DNA of 64,000 nt from an uncultured Acidimicrobiales bacterium (GTDB taxonomy: Bacteria > Actinomycetota > Acidimicrobiia > Acidimicrobiales > SZUA-35), in NCBI GenBank assembly GCA_938002965.1, contig CALKZY010000013.1:62001-126000 (forward strand). Reading direction: 5' to 3'. Shown one piece after another: positions 8,699 to 16,982 of the stretch (the stretch's first letter is position 1; every line of letters starts with the position of its first letter). The notes below the pieces were generated by a model, which saw only the letters and a program-made list of their open reading frames with translations, made no database searches and was not told where the DNA came from. Made by a program: the position numbers and the translations under genes.

Positions 8699-8745
8699 TA
8701 GAACAAACTAAGCGATCTAGATCGAAATCGGAGTAATCTGTTCTA
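8699..8745. promoter_or_regulatory. Divergent control region with nested inverted repeats, candidate Lrp operator
   Basis: Between the DUF6356-like gene and the Lrp-type gene lie a perfect 12-bp palindrome CGATCTAGATCG (8713-8724) and an outer inverted repeat TAGAACA (8699-8705) / TGTTCTA (8739-8745). TAATCT at 8734-8739, 8 nt before the GTG at 8748, is a likely -10 box, so the outer right arm overlaps the promoter. Lrp/AsnC proteins usually bind such dyads near their own promoter; binding here is inference. Confidence 0.5.
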
Positions 8746-8747
8746 TT

Positions 8748-9206
8748 GTGGACCAGATAGATCGGGAAATTGTTCGTTTACTCCAGGCTGACGCCACGCT
8801 GTCGGTACGCGAGATCGGCGAGCAGGTCGGTCTCAGCGCCACGCCGTGCTGGCGTCGAATACGCAACCTGGAAGAATCAGGCGTGTTGGCTGGCCGCGTC
8901 GCCCTGGTCGACCCCTCAAAGGTGAACTTGGCCGTCACGGCCCTAGTGCTGGTTCGCACCAACGAGCACAACCGGGTGTGGCTCGATCAGTTTCTGGCAG
9001 GAATCGACAGCTTCCCCGAAGTGGTCGAGGCCTATCGGACCAGCGGGGAGATCGACTACCTGTTGAAGGTCATGGTTCCCGACATCGTCGCCTACGACGC
9101 CTTCTACCAACGACTCATTGAAGAGGTCGACCTGTACGACGTCCGCACCACCTTCGTCATGGAGCAGATGAAACACACAACCGCTCTCCCCCTGCACTAC
9201 GCCTGA
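8748..9206 (+). CDS. Lrp/AsnC family transcriptional regulator
   Basis: A 152-residue protein with an N-terminal winged helix-turn-helix (about 2-60; LSVREIGEQVGLSATPCWRR) and a C-terminal RAM ligand-binding domain (about 65-145), the normal size and order for Lrp/AsnC. Members sense amino acids or related metabolites and form octamers. Start is GTG, 8 nt after TAATCT, suggesting a leaderless mRNA. Divergently transcribed from the DUF6356-like gene; nothing nearby identifies the ligand. Confidence 0.93.
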   Translation: MDQIDREIVRLLQADATLSVREIGEQVGLSATPCWRRIRNLEESGVLAGRVALVDPSKVNLAVTALVLVRTNEHNRVWLDQFLAGIDSFPEVVEAYRTSGEIDYLLKVMVPDIVAYDAFYQRLIEEVDLYDVRTTFVMEQMKHTTALPLHYA

Positions 9207-9220
9207 CGCCGACGGCCGGC

Positions 9221-9739
9221 TTACGCTGGCTTGAATTTGGCCGAGCGGTCAACCTCGACCACCACGCCTGGAGGCACCGATTCGGGGTTGGCTTTTTGGA
9301 ACTCACGGAACTGGGTCACGCTGATTCGCTTCTGCAACAAAGCGGCGTTGTTGGTCTCGGCCACCCAGGCGAAGAACGAATCGGCGTTGTCGATCTTTGG
9401 GCTCTCCCGGGTTGAGATGGTGACCTTGCCTGCGTCGGAGGCGAACTCGTCAGCGCCGACAGAACCAGCATGGGTGACAAACCACGCCGCCAAGTCCTGG
9501 CGTTGCTCTTCCAATGGAGCGGTCTTTGCCTGGTAGGCCTCGGTCGCCGGAGCGATCTCAGCCTCGTAGGTCGATTTGGCATCATCCAACTCCGAGTTGA
9601 TGCGCTGCCATTCGGCCAGGGCGTGGTCGGCCGTCCATGCCGGCTCACCACCTCCGACTGATTCGTCCACACTCTCGACAGGATTCGCTTCGGGACTGGA
9701 CTCAGGATTCGATTCAGAGCTGGCTTCGGTGTCGGACAT
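9221..9739 (-). CDS. Hypothetical protein resembling phage Gam-like proteins
   Basis: With the ATG at 9739, preceded by a strong GGAGG about 8 nt away, the protein has 172 residues. It begins with a Ser/Glu-rich disordered stretch, then a helical, probably coiled-coil segment (about 45-85), then a compact C-terminal part (DNADSFFAWVAETNNAALLQ, then ...VPPGVVVEV). The coiled coil followed by a segment of this kind recalls Gam-type DNA-end-binding proteins and related phage proteins. No other phage genes are near, and the resemblance is from memory, so the call is tentative. Confidence 0.55.
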   Translation of the reverse strand: MSDTEASSESNPESSPEANPVESVDESVGGGEPAWTADHALAEWQRINSELDDAKSTYEAEIAPATEAYQAKTAPLEEQRQDLAAWFVTHAGSVGADEFASDAGKVTISTRESPKIDNADSFFAWVAETNNAALLQKRISVTQFREFQKANPESVPPGVVVEVDRSAKFKPA

Positions 9740-9873
9740 GGCAGACCTCCAAGGTGGATGCCGGTCATCAGGTGACCATCGACAGTCGACCGGCTTCAAA
9801 CCGAATGTTACGGTCGCCCCATCGGAATCCGCTACCGAACGTAGCGGCGGGCGGGATCAGCAGGAGTGAACTA

Positions 9874-10785
9874 GTGCGGAACCTCAGAACAATCGACGTC
9901 GGCGGCGCGGCACCGGAAGACACCATCTTCGACGACGACGGCAACATCTATACCGGCCACCGGGGTACCACGCCCGGCGGCGGTTCAATCGTCAAGGTCA
10001 ACCCGTCCACTGAGGAGGTGACGCAGGTGGCCGAGGTCGGAGGCCAGCCGCTGGGCCTTGAGTGGCTGCCCGACGGGCGTCTGCTGGTGTGCAACGCTCC
10101 ACTTGGTCTGCAAGCCGTGGATGTTCAGACCGGCAATCACGAACAGATCCCGGTGGAGGGCGTCACCTTCAACCTGTGCAACAACGCCCATGTGATGACC
10201 GATGGCACGATTTACGTAAGCGAAAGCTCAACCCGCTATCCGCTGGACATCTATCTCAAGGACCTGATCGAGAACACGGCCACTGGTCGACTGATCCGGG
10301 TCGACCCCGACGGCTCATCCACCGTGCTTATTGATGGCCTCAGTTTTGCCAACGGCGTGGTCTACGTTCCGGAGACCGACATGGTTCTGGTGGCCGAAAC
10401 AGCGACGGCAAAGATCCACGCCGTCAAACCCGACGGCTCGGGGCGAACCATCTTCGCCGAGACCGACGGTCACCCCGACAACCTTTCGATAGACGCCGAC
10501 GGCCGGATCTGGTTGGCTGAGCCGTCGGTGTTCAACCCGCTGCTACCAAAGCTGCACGCCGCACCGCTGCTGGTTCGAAAGATCACGTCGTCACTTCCAG
10601 CGTTTATGCAGCCGAAGCCGGTGTTGTGCTGTGTGGTTGCCGCCTACGACGCCGCCGGCAATCTGCTGGAGCGATATGAGGGCGACTCCGGCGTCTACCA
10701 CACCGTCACCGGGGTTCGACAACAAGACGGTCTCGTCGCCATGGGCAGCATCGAACACAACGGCATCGCTCTGTTCGACGTGTAG
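9874..10785 (+). CDS. SMP-30/strictosidine-synthase-like beta-propeller protein
   Basis: The GTG at 9874 has AGGAG 7 nt upstream and gives a 303-residue protein. The sequence is a series of YWTD/NHL-like strands with DG turns (DDDGNIYTG, LPDGRLLV, DADGRIWLAE), typical of six-bladed SMP-30/gluconolactonase or strictosidine-synthase-like proteins. The FANGVVY and DGHPDNLSIDADG segments lie where these enzymes hold metal-binding and active-site residues. Likely a lactonase or related hydrolase; no signal peptide is seen. It precedes the crotonase gene by 83 bp. Confidence 0.82.
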   Translation: MRNLRTIDVGGAAPEDTIFDDDGNIYTGHRGTTPGGGSIVKVNPSTEEVTQVAEVGGQPLGLEWLPDGRLLVCNAPLGLQAVDVQTGNHEQIPVEGVTFNLCNNAHVMTDGTIYVSESSTRYPLDIYLKDLIENTATGRLIRVDPDGSSTVLIDGLSFANGVVYVPETDMVLVAETATAKIHAVKPDGSGRTIFAETDGHPDNLSIDADGRIWLAEPSVFNPLLPKLHAAPLLVRKITSSLPAFMQPKPVLCCVVAAYDAAGNLLERYEGDSGVYHTVTGVRQQDGLVAMGSIEHNGIALFDV

Positions 10786-10803
10786 CTGGCCACGACACCA
10801 CGG

Positions 10804-10848
10804 CGAGGTAGGCCTCGCAGATTCACCGAGGTATGCCTCGCAGATTCA
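10804..10848. repeat. Two tandem 22-bp repeats, each a small hairpin
   Basis: CGAGGTAGGCCTCGCAGATT (first 20 bases of copy 1, 10804-10825) recurs at 10827-10848 with a single G-to-T change in the loop. Each copy contains complementary arms CGAGG/CCTCG around a four-base loop. It lies between the SMP-30-like gene and the crotonase gene and could act as a weak transcriptional pause or terminator. Confidence 0.7.
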
Positions 10849-10868
10849 AAGTATGAGAGCCTGGGTTC

Positions 10869-11693
10869 ATGAGTGATCGATTGACAATCGAGCGGGACGG
10901 CGGCGTGGCCGACGTGCGGCTCAATCGCCCGGACAAGATGAACGCCGTGGACATGGCAATGTTCGAAGCCCTGGTCGAGGTGGCCGACGACCTGGCCACC
11001 GATCCGTCGTTGCGGTGCGTGGTGCTTTCAGGCGAAGGCAAATCGTTCTGCGCCGGTTTGGACTTCGCCAGCTTTGACCAAATGCGTGACGACTCGCCCA
11101 AAACCGCCAACGGCAGCCAGCGGAAGCCACAAGCCGGCGATCACATGGAGGGACGGATAACCCACCGGGCCCAGCAAGCGGTATACGGATGGACCACCCT
11201 GCCGGTTCCCGTGATCGCCGCGGTCAACGGCCACGCACTGGGGGCCGGCATACAGCTGGCACTCGGAGCCGACCTTCGCATTGTGCACCCCGAAGCCAAG
11301 ATGTCGGTCCTGGAGATCCGCTGGGGGCTCATACCCGATATGACCGGAACCCAAAATCTGATCAACCTGGTCGGCCTTGATGTCGCCAAAGAGCTGGCTT
11401 TCACCGGCCGTATGGTTCCCGGCACCGAAGCCAAAGAGTTGGGTTTGGCCACAAGACTTTCCGACGATCCGCGAGGCGACGCCCTGGCCATGGCTGCCGA
11501 GATCGCCTCAAAGTCTCCCGACGCCATCCGGGCGGCCAAGCGTCTATTCAACGACGCACCACAGGTGACATTGGCCGATGGTTTCGCCGCCGAACGGAGC
11601 GAGATGGGGGCCCTTATCGGTTCGCCTAATCAGATCGAGCAGGTCACAGCGTTCTTCGAAAAACGGGAGCCGGACTTCGCCGACCCCGCTTAG
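10869..11693 (+). CDS. Crotonase (enoyl-CoA hydratase/isomerase) family protein
   Basis: A 274-residue crotonase-fold protein: oxyanion-hole segments SFCAGLDF (near residues 57-64) and NGHALGAGIQLALGADLR (near 119-136) are present. At the second catalytic-acid position the motif is GLIPDMTGTQ, with Asp where enoyl-CoA hydratase has Glu or Gly-Gly, as in dienoyl-CoA isomerase-type members. It probably acts on an unsaturated acyl-CoA in fatty-acid degradation; the exact reaction is uncertain. It is an isolated gene with no other beta-oxidation genes adjacent. Confidence 0.92.
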   Translation: MSDRLTIERDGGVADVRLNRPDKMNAVDMAMFEALVEVADDLATDPSLRCVVLSGEGKSFCAGLDFASFDQMRDDSPKTANGSQRKPQAGDHMEGRITHRAQQAVYGWTTLPVPVIAAVNGHALGAGIQLALGADLRIVHPEAKMSVLEIRWGLIPDMTGTQNLINLVGLDVAKELAFTGRMVPGTEAKELGLATRLSDDPRGDALAMAAEIASKSPDAIRAAKRLFNDAPQVTLADGFAAERSEMGALIGSPNQIEQVTAFFEKREPDFADPA

Positions 11694-11706
11694 CCACCGG
11701 ATCGAT

Positions 11707-13518
11707 CTACCAGTACTCCTCGAAGTGGATGTTCCCCGGCTTGCCTCGGGTGTCGGTGGTGAATCCACGTTCGGTCAGCAGTTCGATCACGCCGGTCGGT
11801 TGAGGAAAGTGAGGCTCGCCACTATCGACGCCGTCAGCGTTTTCTTCGGGAAGGCCGATCATGGCCGGATTGCCACACAAGAAAGCGTGGGTTGACGCCG
11901 GGTCCAAGGGCCGGCCGAGTGCCTCTTCAATGTCGCCGTCTCGAATCAGGTCCTGAAGGTAGCGCTTAGGGACATCGGCCTCCCTGGTCGGCCACGGAAT
12001 GTAGTGGTAGTTCTCAAACCGTTCCTCCAGCTCCCGGTGCGCCTCCATGTAGCCAAGGTCGGCCCAGTTCCGCACTGTCACCGTGGACACGATCGGACCG
12101 GTGTGGCCCTTGCGCAGCAACTCGACGACCATCGAGTTGTGGGGTGCCTCCCCGGTTCCGGTGGCGAAAAATACCACTGCGGTGTCGGGGCTCTCAACCG
12201 AGCTGAGGGTGTAACGCCCTGCCACCTTTGGGCCCAAGTAGATCCGGTCACCCACCTTCTTGCGAGCCAAACGCGGGGTCAAGGCCGACACGTGATCATC
12301 GTCGGCCGGAACTAGGACGATGTAGAACTCCAACTCCTCGGTGTCGGGCGGGGCCAGGTATCCGCTCGACTCAAACATGGAATGCGAAATCGAATACGAC
12401 CGCCGGATCAGCTTGAACCACTTGTCGTCGATACCGGGATCGACAAAATCGTCGATCCGATCCTCCCAGAAGCCGAGACCGAGCGAGGCGTACTGACCGG
12501 GAAGGTGGGAGGTGTCGCCGTGGTCGGGTCGGACTCGAAGCACCCACAGATCGGAATGGCGCTGTTCGAAGGCGGTGATGGTGGCGTTGTAATGCTCGGC
12601 GCACAACTCCTCGATGGCCGACTGGTGACGCACCCGGCGACGCAAGGTTGACGGTGGCTCGACCGGCTCCAACTCAGGGAAAACGGAAGCGGCCAGCAGC
12701 CGGCCAACCTCCCACGAGTGACCGTTGGGAACTTGCCGCTCCCCCTCAGGTTTACCGTTGAACCACAGTCGACCACTGTCGACGGCTGCCTCGGAGATGT
12801 TGAGCTCATCAACTGTTGGGGTAGACCGCTCGGAGGCGAACACGATGTGGTCGAACTCCAGATCCGGAGTTCGCCGGTCGTTGAAGAAGGCGATTGGGTA
12901 GTCGCCGTGGCGGCCAATCTCGTCGGGGACCGCCCGATACAGCACGGTCAGTCGACGTTCACGTTCCAGGCGACGCAACATGGTATCGGCTGCCGGGGCC
13001 AGCAAGGCCGGGTCTAAACCTCCGGCGGCAAGTACCACACCGGCTCCGGCATTAGCCGCTTCGGCTGCTAGCTCTACGGCGTGGTTGGTGTGCCCTACGA
13101 TCAGAACGTCGCGATCGTTTAGTCGGCTCGGCAACGCATCGACCGACACACCGCCTGCCGCCGAGCTGTCATCGGGAACCGGAACCGGCGACTGCCATTT
13201 GGGGTCCCGGTGTCGCAGCGACACAAGGCAGCCTCGGGTCCGATACGTGCGCTGATCTGTTGACACCGTCAACAGGTCGCCGTCTACGTCAACCCCGAGA
13301 ATGTTCTCCCGGTAGCCGACCTCGATCTTGTTCTCCGGCACGAGATCGGGGAAGGCGACGGCCCCTTCAGGCACGATCACCCGCACTCGGGGAAGCCCGG
13401 ATCGGAGCGAAGAAATAGCCACCGACAAGCCCCCGGCGGTGCCGCCGAGAATGATCAGGTCATAGTCCGCGCCACCGACGCCGGTTGTGGATTCATCAAC
13501 AGGGACTTGTTCGGCCAT
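11707..13518 (-). CDS. Two-part flavoprotein: disulfide-reductase-like domain fused to ferredoxin-NADP reductase
   Basis: A 603-residue protein. Residues 18-285 resemble a pyridine-nucleotide-disulfide oxidoreductase (IILGGTAGGLSVAISSLRS dinucleotide-binding start; LNDRDVLIVGHTNHAVELA second fold). Residues 310-603 are a ferredoxin-NADP reductase module: RRSYSIS flavin-binding motif, GTGEAPHN nucleotide-binding loop, HAFLCGNPAMIG, and an aromatic end (HFEEYW). The N-terminal part lacks a CxxxxC redox disulfide, so it may bind only NAD(P)H or FAD. Start at ATG 13518 with AGAGAGG 5 nt upstream. Likely supplies electrons to ferredoxins. Confidence 0.85.
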   Translation of the reverse strand: MAEQVPVDESTTGVGGADYDLIILGGTAGGLSVAISSLRSGLPRVRVIVPEGAVAFPDLVPENKIEVGYRENILGVDVDGDLLTVSTDQRTYRTRGCLVSLRHRDPKWQSPVPVPDDSSAAGGVSVDALPSRLNDRDVLIVGHTNHAVELAAEAANAGAGVVLAAGGLDPALLAPAADTMLRRLERERRLTVLYRAVPDEIGRHGDYPIAFFNDRRTPDLEFDHIVFASERSTPTVDELNISEAAVDSGRLWFNGKPEGERQVPNGHSWEVGRLLAASVFPELEPVEPPSTLRRRVRHQSAIEELCAEHYNATITAFEQRHSDLWVLRVRPDHGDTSHLPGQYASLGLGFWEDRIDDFVDPGIDDKWFKLIRRSYSISHSMFESSGYLAPPDTEELEFYIVLVPADDDHVSALTPRLARKKVGDRIYLGPKVAGRYTLSSVESPDTAVVFFATGTGEAPHNSMVVELLRKGHTGPIVSTVTVRNWADLGYMEAHRELEERFENYHYIPWPTREADVPKRYLQDLIRDGDIEEALGRPLDPASTHAFLCGNPAMIGLPEENADGVDSGEPHFPQPTGVIELLTERGFTTDTRGKPGNIHFEEYW

Positions 13519-13529
13519 ATCTACCTCTC

Positions 13530-13571
13530 TATCACAGTCGCTTTATCACAGTCACACCATCGCTGTCGCAG
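13530..13571. repeat. Three 14-bp tandem repeats in a divergent promoter region
   Basis: TATCACAGTCGCTT (13530-13543) and TATCACAGTCACAC (13544-13557) share ten leading bases, and a third, weaker copy, CATCGCTGTCGCAG, follows at 13558-13571, period 14. They lie between the divergently transcribed reductase (ATG 13518) and helicase genes and could be activator or repressor binding sites. Confidence 0.6.
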
Positions 13572-13685
13572 CTACAACCGGCGTACAGGGCGCTGGCTTC
13601 CCTCAGAGAAGCCGACCGTCGAGGCCTAGCCAGCCGTTCCCAGCCGAACGGGTGGGAACACACGTTCCCCTGGCAGACTTGGAGC

Positions 13686-16600
13686 GTGACAGCACGCAAG
13701 ATCTCCTGCGGACACTGTGGTGGCCATCACGCCAGCGTGGCCGAGGTCAGACAGTGCGCTGTGTCCGACGCCGGCCCCCGCACGAAGGTGGAGGCCGCAA
13801 GGTCGGCGCCTTTCCAGCCGCAACCGGGGCGGACACCCGAAACGGCGCCGACACCCAAAACGGTGGCCACGCCAAAACCGACCCCCGGCACCGCACCGCT
13901 TGCGTCACTAGATGTCTCACCGGCGCAGCTGGCCGGGCCGAAGCAACTCGGACGCAGCGTGGTGATCGGTCCAGCCGATGCAATACCGGAACCGTGGGCC
14001 GACCGTCGCCTCGACGAGGTCACCATAGGACCGGCGAGCGTAGACCCGGCCGGCGACGCTGCGAACACCGACGACGAACTGGTCGAACGCTTGCACCTGG
14101 CCTGGCGAACTCGGACACCGCTGATCATTAGATGGAATGGCCCGGCCCCGACCGCTGACTTGCAGCCGGCGCCCGATCCCCTCCCACCGTTCTACGAGCT
14201 GGGCCCCGGCTATCGGATTCCGGGCGAACGGCTCCGGTTCGCGGCAACAGCCAACGCCGTCGTCTCAATCGATGGCGAGGTGTCGTTCGCTCCCCTACAG
14301 ATGGCACTGGCCCTAGGCGCCGAACTGATCGCTACCGCTACCGCTACCGACGGCGACTGCCAGCGAGCCGACGGCACCTCACTGTGGGTTGACGGCGGAC
14401 CTCTTGATCTTGATCTGCCCGGCCATCTCCCGCCCGGACCACGTGTGGTGCCAAGAGTTCAGTTGGTAAGCGGGCGACTCATTCCACTCACCGGCGGTTC
14501 CGAGCCGAACAGCGCTGAAGCAGACGATTACCAGATCCCACTGGCCCCCGACCAAGTAGGAGCAGTCACCCACCGGGGTGGCCCAGCCCGAATCCTGGCC
14601 CCAGCAGGTTCAGGCAAAACCCGCGTACTGACCGAGCGGACACGGTATCTGGTCGACCGGCATGGCGTTCACCCGTCAACAGTGGCGTTGGTGGCCTACA
14701 ACCGTCGCGCCCGAGACGAAATGGCCGAGCGACTCGATGGCGTCGGCGCTCCTAGCGGCCAGGGATCGGGCCTACTGACCATTCGCACCCTGAACAGCTT
14801 GGCCTTGGCAATCGCCAAGGGCTCAGGCCAATTCTCTACCGGCGCCAGAGAACAGCGGGACCTGAACACTATTGATGAGCGTCGGGCCAGGGCCATCTTG
14901 TCCGACATTGTTCCCGGCAAACGCCGCAAGTCTTTGACTGATCCACTCGAACCGTGGATCGATGCCCTGGCCGCATGCCGCCTCGGCCTTCGAGACCCCA
15001 ACGAGGTCGAGGCATCTTATGGCGGAGACATCGCCGGATTCGGCGGCGTACTCAACCAGTACCGGTCGTATCTGGCCGACCGGAACCTACTCGATTTCGA
15101 CGAGCAGATTCTGCGGGCTATCGAACGTCTACTGACGTCGCCAGCCGCGCTACATCAAGCCCGTTCGACAACCCCCGTCTTGTTGGTCGACGAGTTTCAA
15201 GACTTGACGCCCGCCCACCTACTGTTGGTTCGCCTGTTGGCCGGACCGGCGGGCGAGTTGTACGCGGTGGGTGACGATGACCAAACCATCTACGGCTACA
15301 GCGGCGCCTCACCGGAGTGGCTGGTTGGATTCGAACAGTTCTTTCCAGGCGCCGCCGACCATCGCCTCACGGTCAACTACCGTTGCCCGGCCGATGTCGT
15401 GGCCGCAGCGGACAATCTGCTCGGCTACAACTATCACCGGGTGGCCAAGGCCATTCAGCCGTCACCCGACCGCCCAGCCGAGGGTATGTCGATCCTCAGT
15501 GGCGACCCGCAGTCCAACCTGGTCGACCACATTCAAAGGCTGATGGACGGCGGGGCGCCGCCGAGTGACATCGCGGTGTTGGCCAGAGTGAACGCCGCTC
15601 TACTCCCACCCGCTCTTCACCTCGGCGAAGTCGGTATAGACGTGGCCAAACCAGCCGGCCTCGACCGGTCGATGGTGGAACGGTCAGGGGTGGGGGCGGC
15701 GTTGGCCTGGCTCCGATTGGCCACCGCCCCCGAACAGGGCCTCAACGGTGCCGACGTTCGCCTCGCCTTACGTCGCCCGCCCAGGTCATTGCATCCCCGG
15801 ATCAACGATTGGGCGTCGGAACAGACCTCGGTGCGAGATCTGCAACGCTTGGCCGACCGCCTTAACACCGAGCGTGATGCCGCCAACGTGGCATCGTTCG
15901 CCGACGACATCGAGGGATTGCGCAGTGCGGCCCAAGGCGGTGCCACCACAGCCGAACTCCTGGATCTCGTGTACGAGCAAATCGGCCTGCTCCGAGCGGC
16001 TGGCCAGCTTGACACTTCGCAACGAACGGCCAGGCGGGCCGCCCACGCTGATGAGTTGACCGCGCTGGCGGCGGTGGCCCCGCTACACGAGGATCCCGGC
16101 ACGTTCGACATGTGGCTGACCAAGTCCATCGACCGGCTCGGCCAACAGGCCGTCGCCTCACCGGGACAACCCGCCACCGGAGCCGTCACTCTGGCCACCG
16201 TCCACACCACCAAAGGTCTGGAGTGGCCGCACGTGATCGTTCACGATGTACGGGACAACTTGTATCCCCATCGCCTGGCCGACGACATCGAAGAGGAACG
16301 ACGTATCTTCCACGTCGCCATCACCAGAGGCCGGGAGACGGTAGCTGTCACCACCTCCGGGCCGCCTTCACCGTTTGTGGCCCAGCTCAGCGATCCGGCC
16401 CCCGCTGACCTGCCGCCCCCCGTGGTCTCGTCGGGGCGGAACCGCCCCTCAGGCGGTGGGCGCTCAGCCTCCGGCAAGAAGAGCGCAGGCACGGCCGCCG
16501 ACAGTACGCTGACCGGCGAACAGGAGACGGTCCGCGACGCCCTGCTCCAGTGGAGACGAGAGCGGCACAAGAGTGACGGCGTGCCCGCCTACGTGGTATT

Positions 16601-16739
16601 CGACAACAAAACCTTGGCCGCCATCGCCGCTCGCAAGCCGACCGATCTCGGCGAATTGTCCGAGGTTGCCGGTGTGGGTCCGGTCAAGCTTGAGCGCTAC
16701 GGCGACGAGGTGCTGGGCGTCATCAGCTCGATCAATTAG
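13686..16739 (+). CDS. UvrD/Rep-family DNA helicase with N-terminal Cys/His motif and C-terminal HRDC domain
   Basis: From GTG 13686 the protein has 1017 residues. It starts with a Cys/His cluster (CGHCGGHH...VRQC), a proline-rich linker and an unassigned domain to about 280. Superfamily 1 helicase motifs follow: Walker A APAGSGKT (about 303-310), DEFQD (502-506), GDDDQTIYGYSGA, NYRCP, VTLATVHTTKGLEW and EEERRIFHVAITRGRE. The last 70 residues are an HRDC domain (LLQWRRERHKSDGVPAYVV, and a GVGPVKLERYG helix-hairpin-like end). A 3'-5' DNA helicase for repair is expected. Start uncertain: GTG lies 6 nt after CAGACT, and upstream frame overlaps the divergent gene. Confidence 0.9.
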   Translation: MTARKISCGHCGGHHASVAEVRQCAVSDAGPRTKVEAARSAPFQPQPGRTPETAPTPKTVATPKPTPGTAPLASLDVSPAQLAGPKQLGRSVVIGPADAIPEPWADRRLDEVTIGPASVDPAGDAANTDDELVERLHLAWRTRTPLIIRWNGPAPTADLQPAPDPLPPFYELGPGYRIPGERLRFAATANAVVSIDGEVSFAPLQMALALGAELIATATATDGDCQRADGTSLWVDGGPLDLDLPGHLPPGPRVVPRVQLVSGRLIPLTGGSEPNSAEADDYQIPLAPDQVGAVTHRGGPARILAPAGSGKTRVLTERTRYLVDRHGVHPSTVALVAYNRRARDEMAERLDGVGAPSGQGSGLLTIRTLNSLALAIAKGSGQFSTGAREQRDLNTIDERRARAILSDIVPGKRRKSLTDPLEPWIDALAACRLGLRDPNEVEASYGGDIAGFGGVLNQYRSYLADRNLLDFDEQILRAIERLLTSPAALHQARSTTPVLLVDEFQDLTPAHLLLVRLLAGPAGELYAVGDDDQTIYGYSGASPEWLVGFEQFFPGAADHRLTVNYRCPADVVAAADNLLGYNYHRVAKAIQPSPDRPAEGMSILSGDPQSNLVDHIQRLMDGGAPPSDIAVLARVNAALLPPALHLGEVGIDVAKPAGLDRSMVERSGVGAALAWLRLATAPEQGLNGADVRLALRRPPRSLHPRINDWASEQTSVRDLQRLADRLNTERDAANVASFADDIEGLRSAAQGGATTAELLDLVYEQIGLLRAAGQLDTSQRTARRAAHADELTALAAVAPLHEDPGTFDMWLTKSIDRLGQQAVASPGQPATGAVTLATVHTTKGLEWPHVIVHDVRDNLYPHRLADDIEEERRIFHVAITRGRETVAVTTSGPPSPFVAQLSDPAPADLPPPVVSSGRNRPSGGGRSASGKKSAGTAADSTLTGEQETVRDALLQWRRERHKSDGVPAYVVFDNKTLAAIAARKPTDLGELSEVAGVGPVKLERYGDEVLGVISSIN

Positions 16740-16982
16740 CGCCTCACCAATGACCTTGGTCACGATCTACGGGCCGCACCCGCGAACAACGTGAGTTTTT
16801 GCCGACAATGGTCAGGGTGGTAAGGGCAGAGCCGAAAATTGTTGATACATTCGCCCTGTTGAATTCCAACGGCATTTTCTCCTGAATTTGCCGTCTATTC
16901 TTCCACCTGATTCTTTCTCGATCCTGCCTGCGGGCATACCAAGCCCAGCACCAGGCGGGAGTGCGAACTCGTCGGAGGACCG

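Noticed and set aside
9221-9739. Evidence for a prophage from the Gam-like protein
   Set aside because: It is flanked by ordinary metabolic and regulatory genes and the Gam resemblance is weak.
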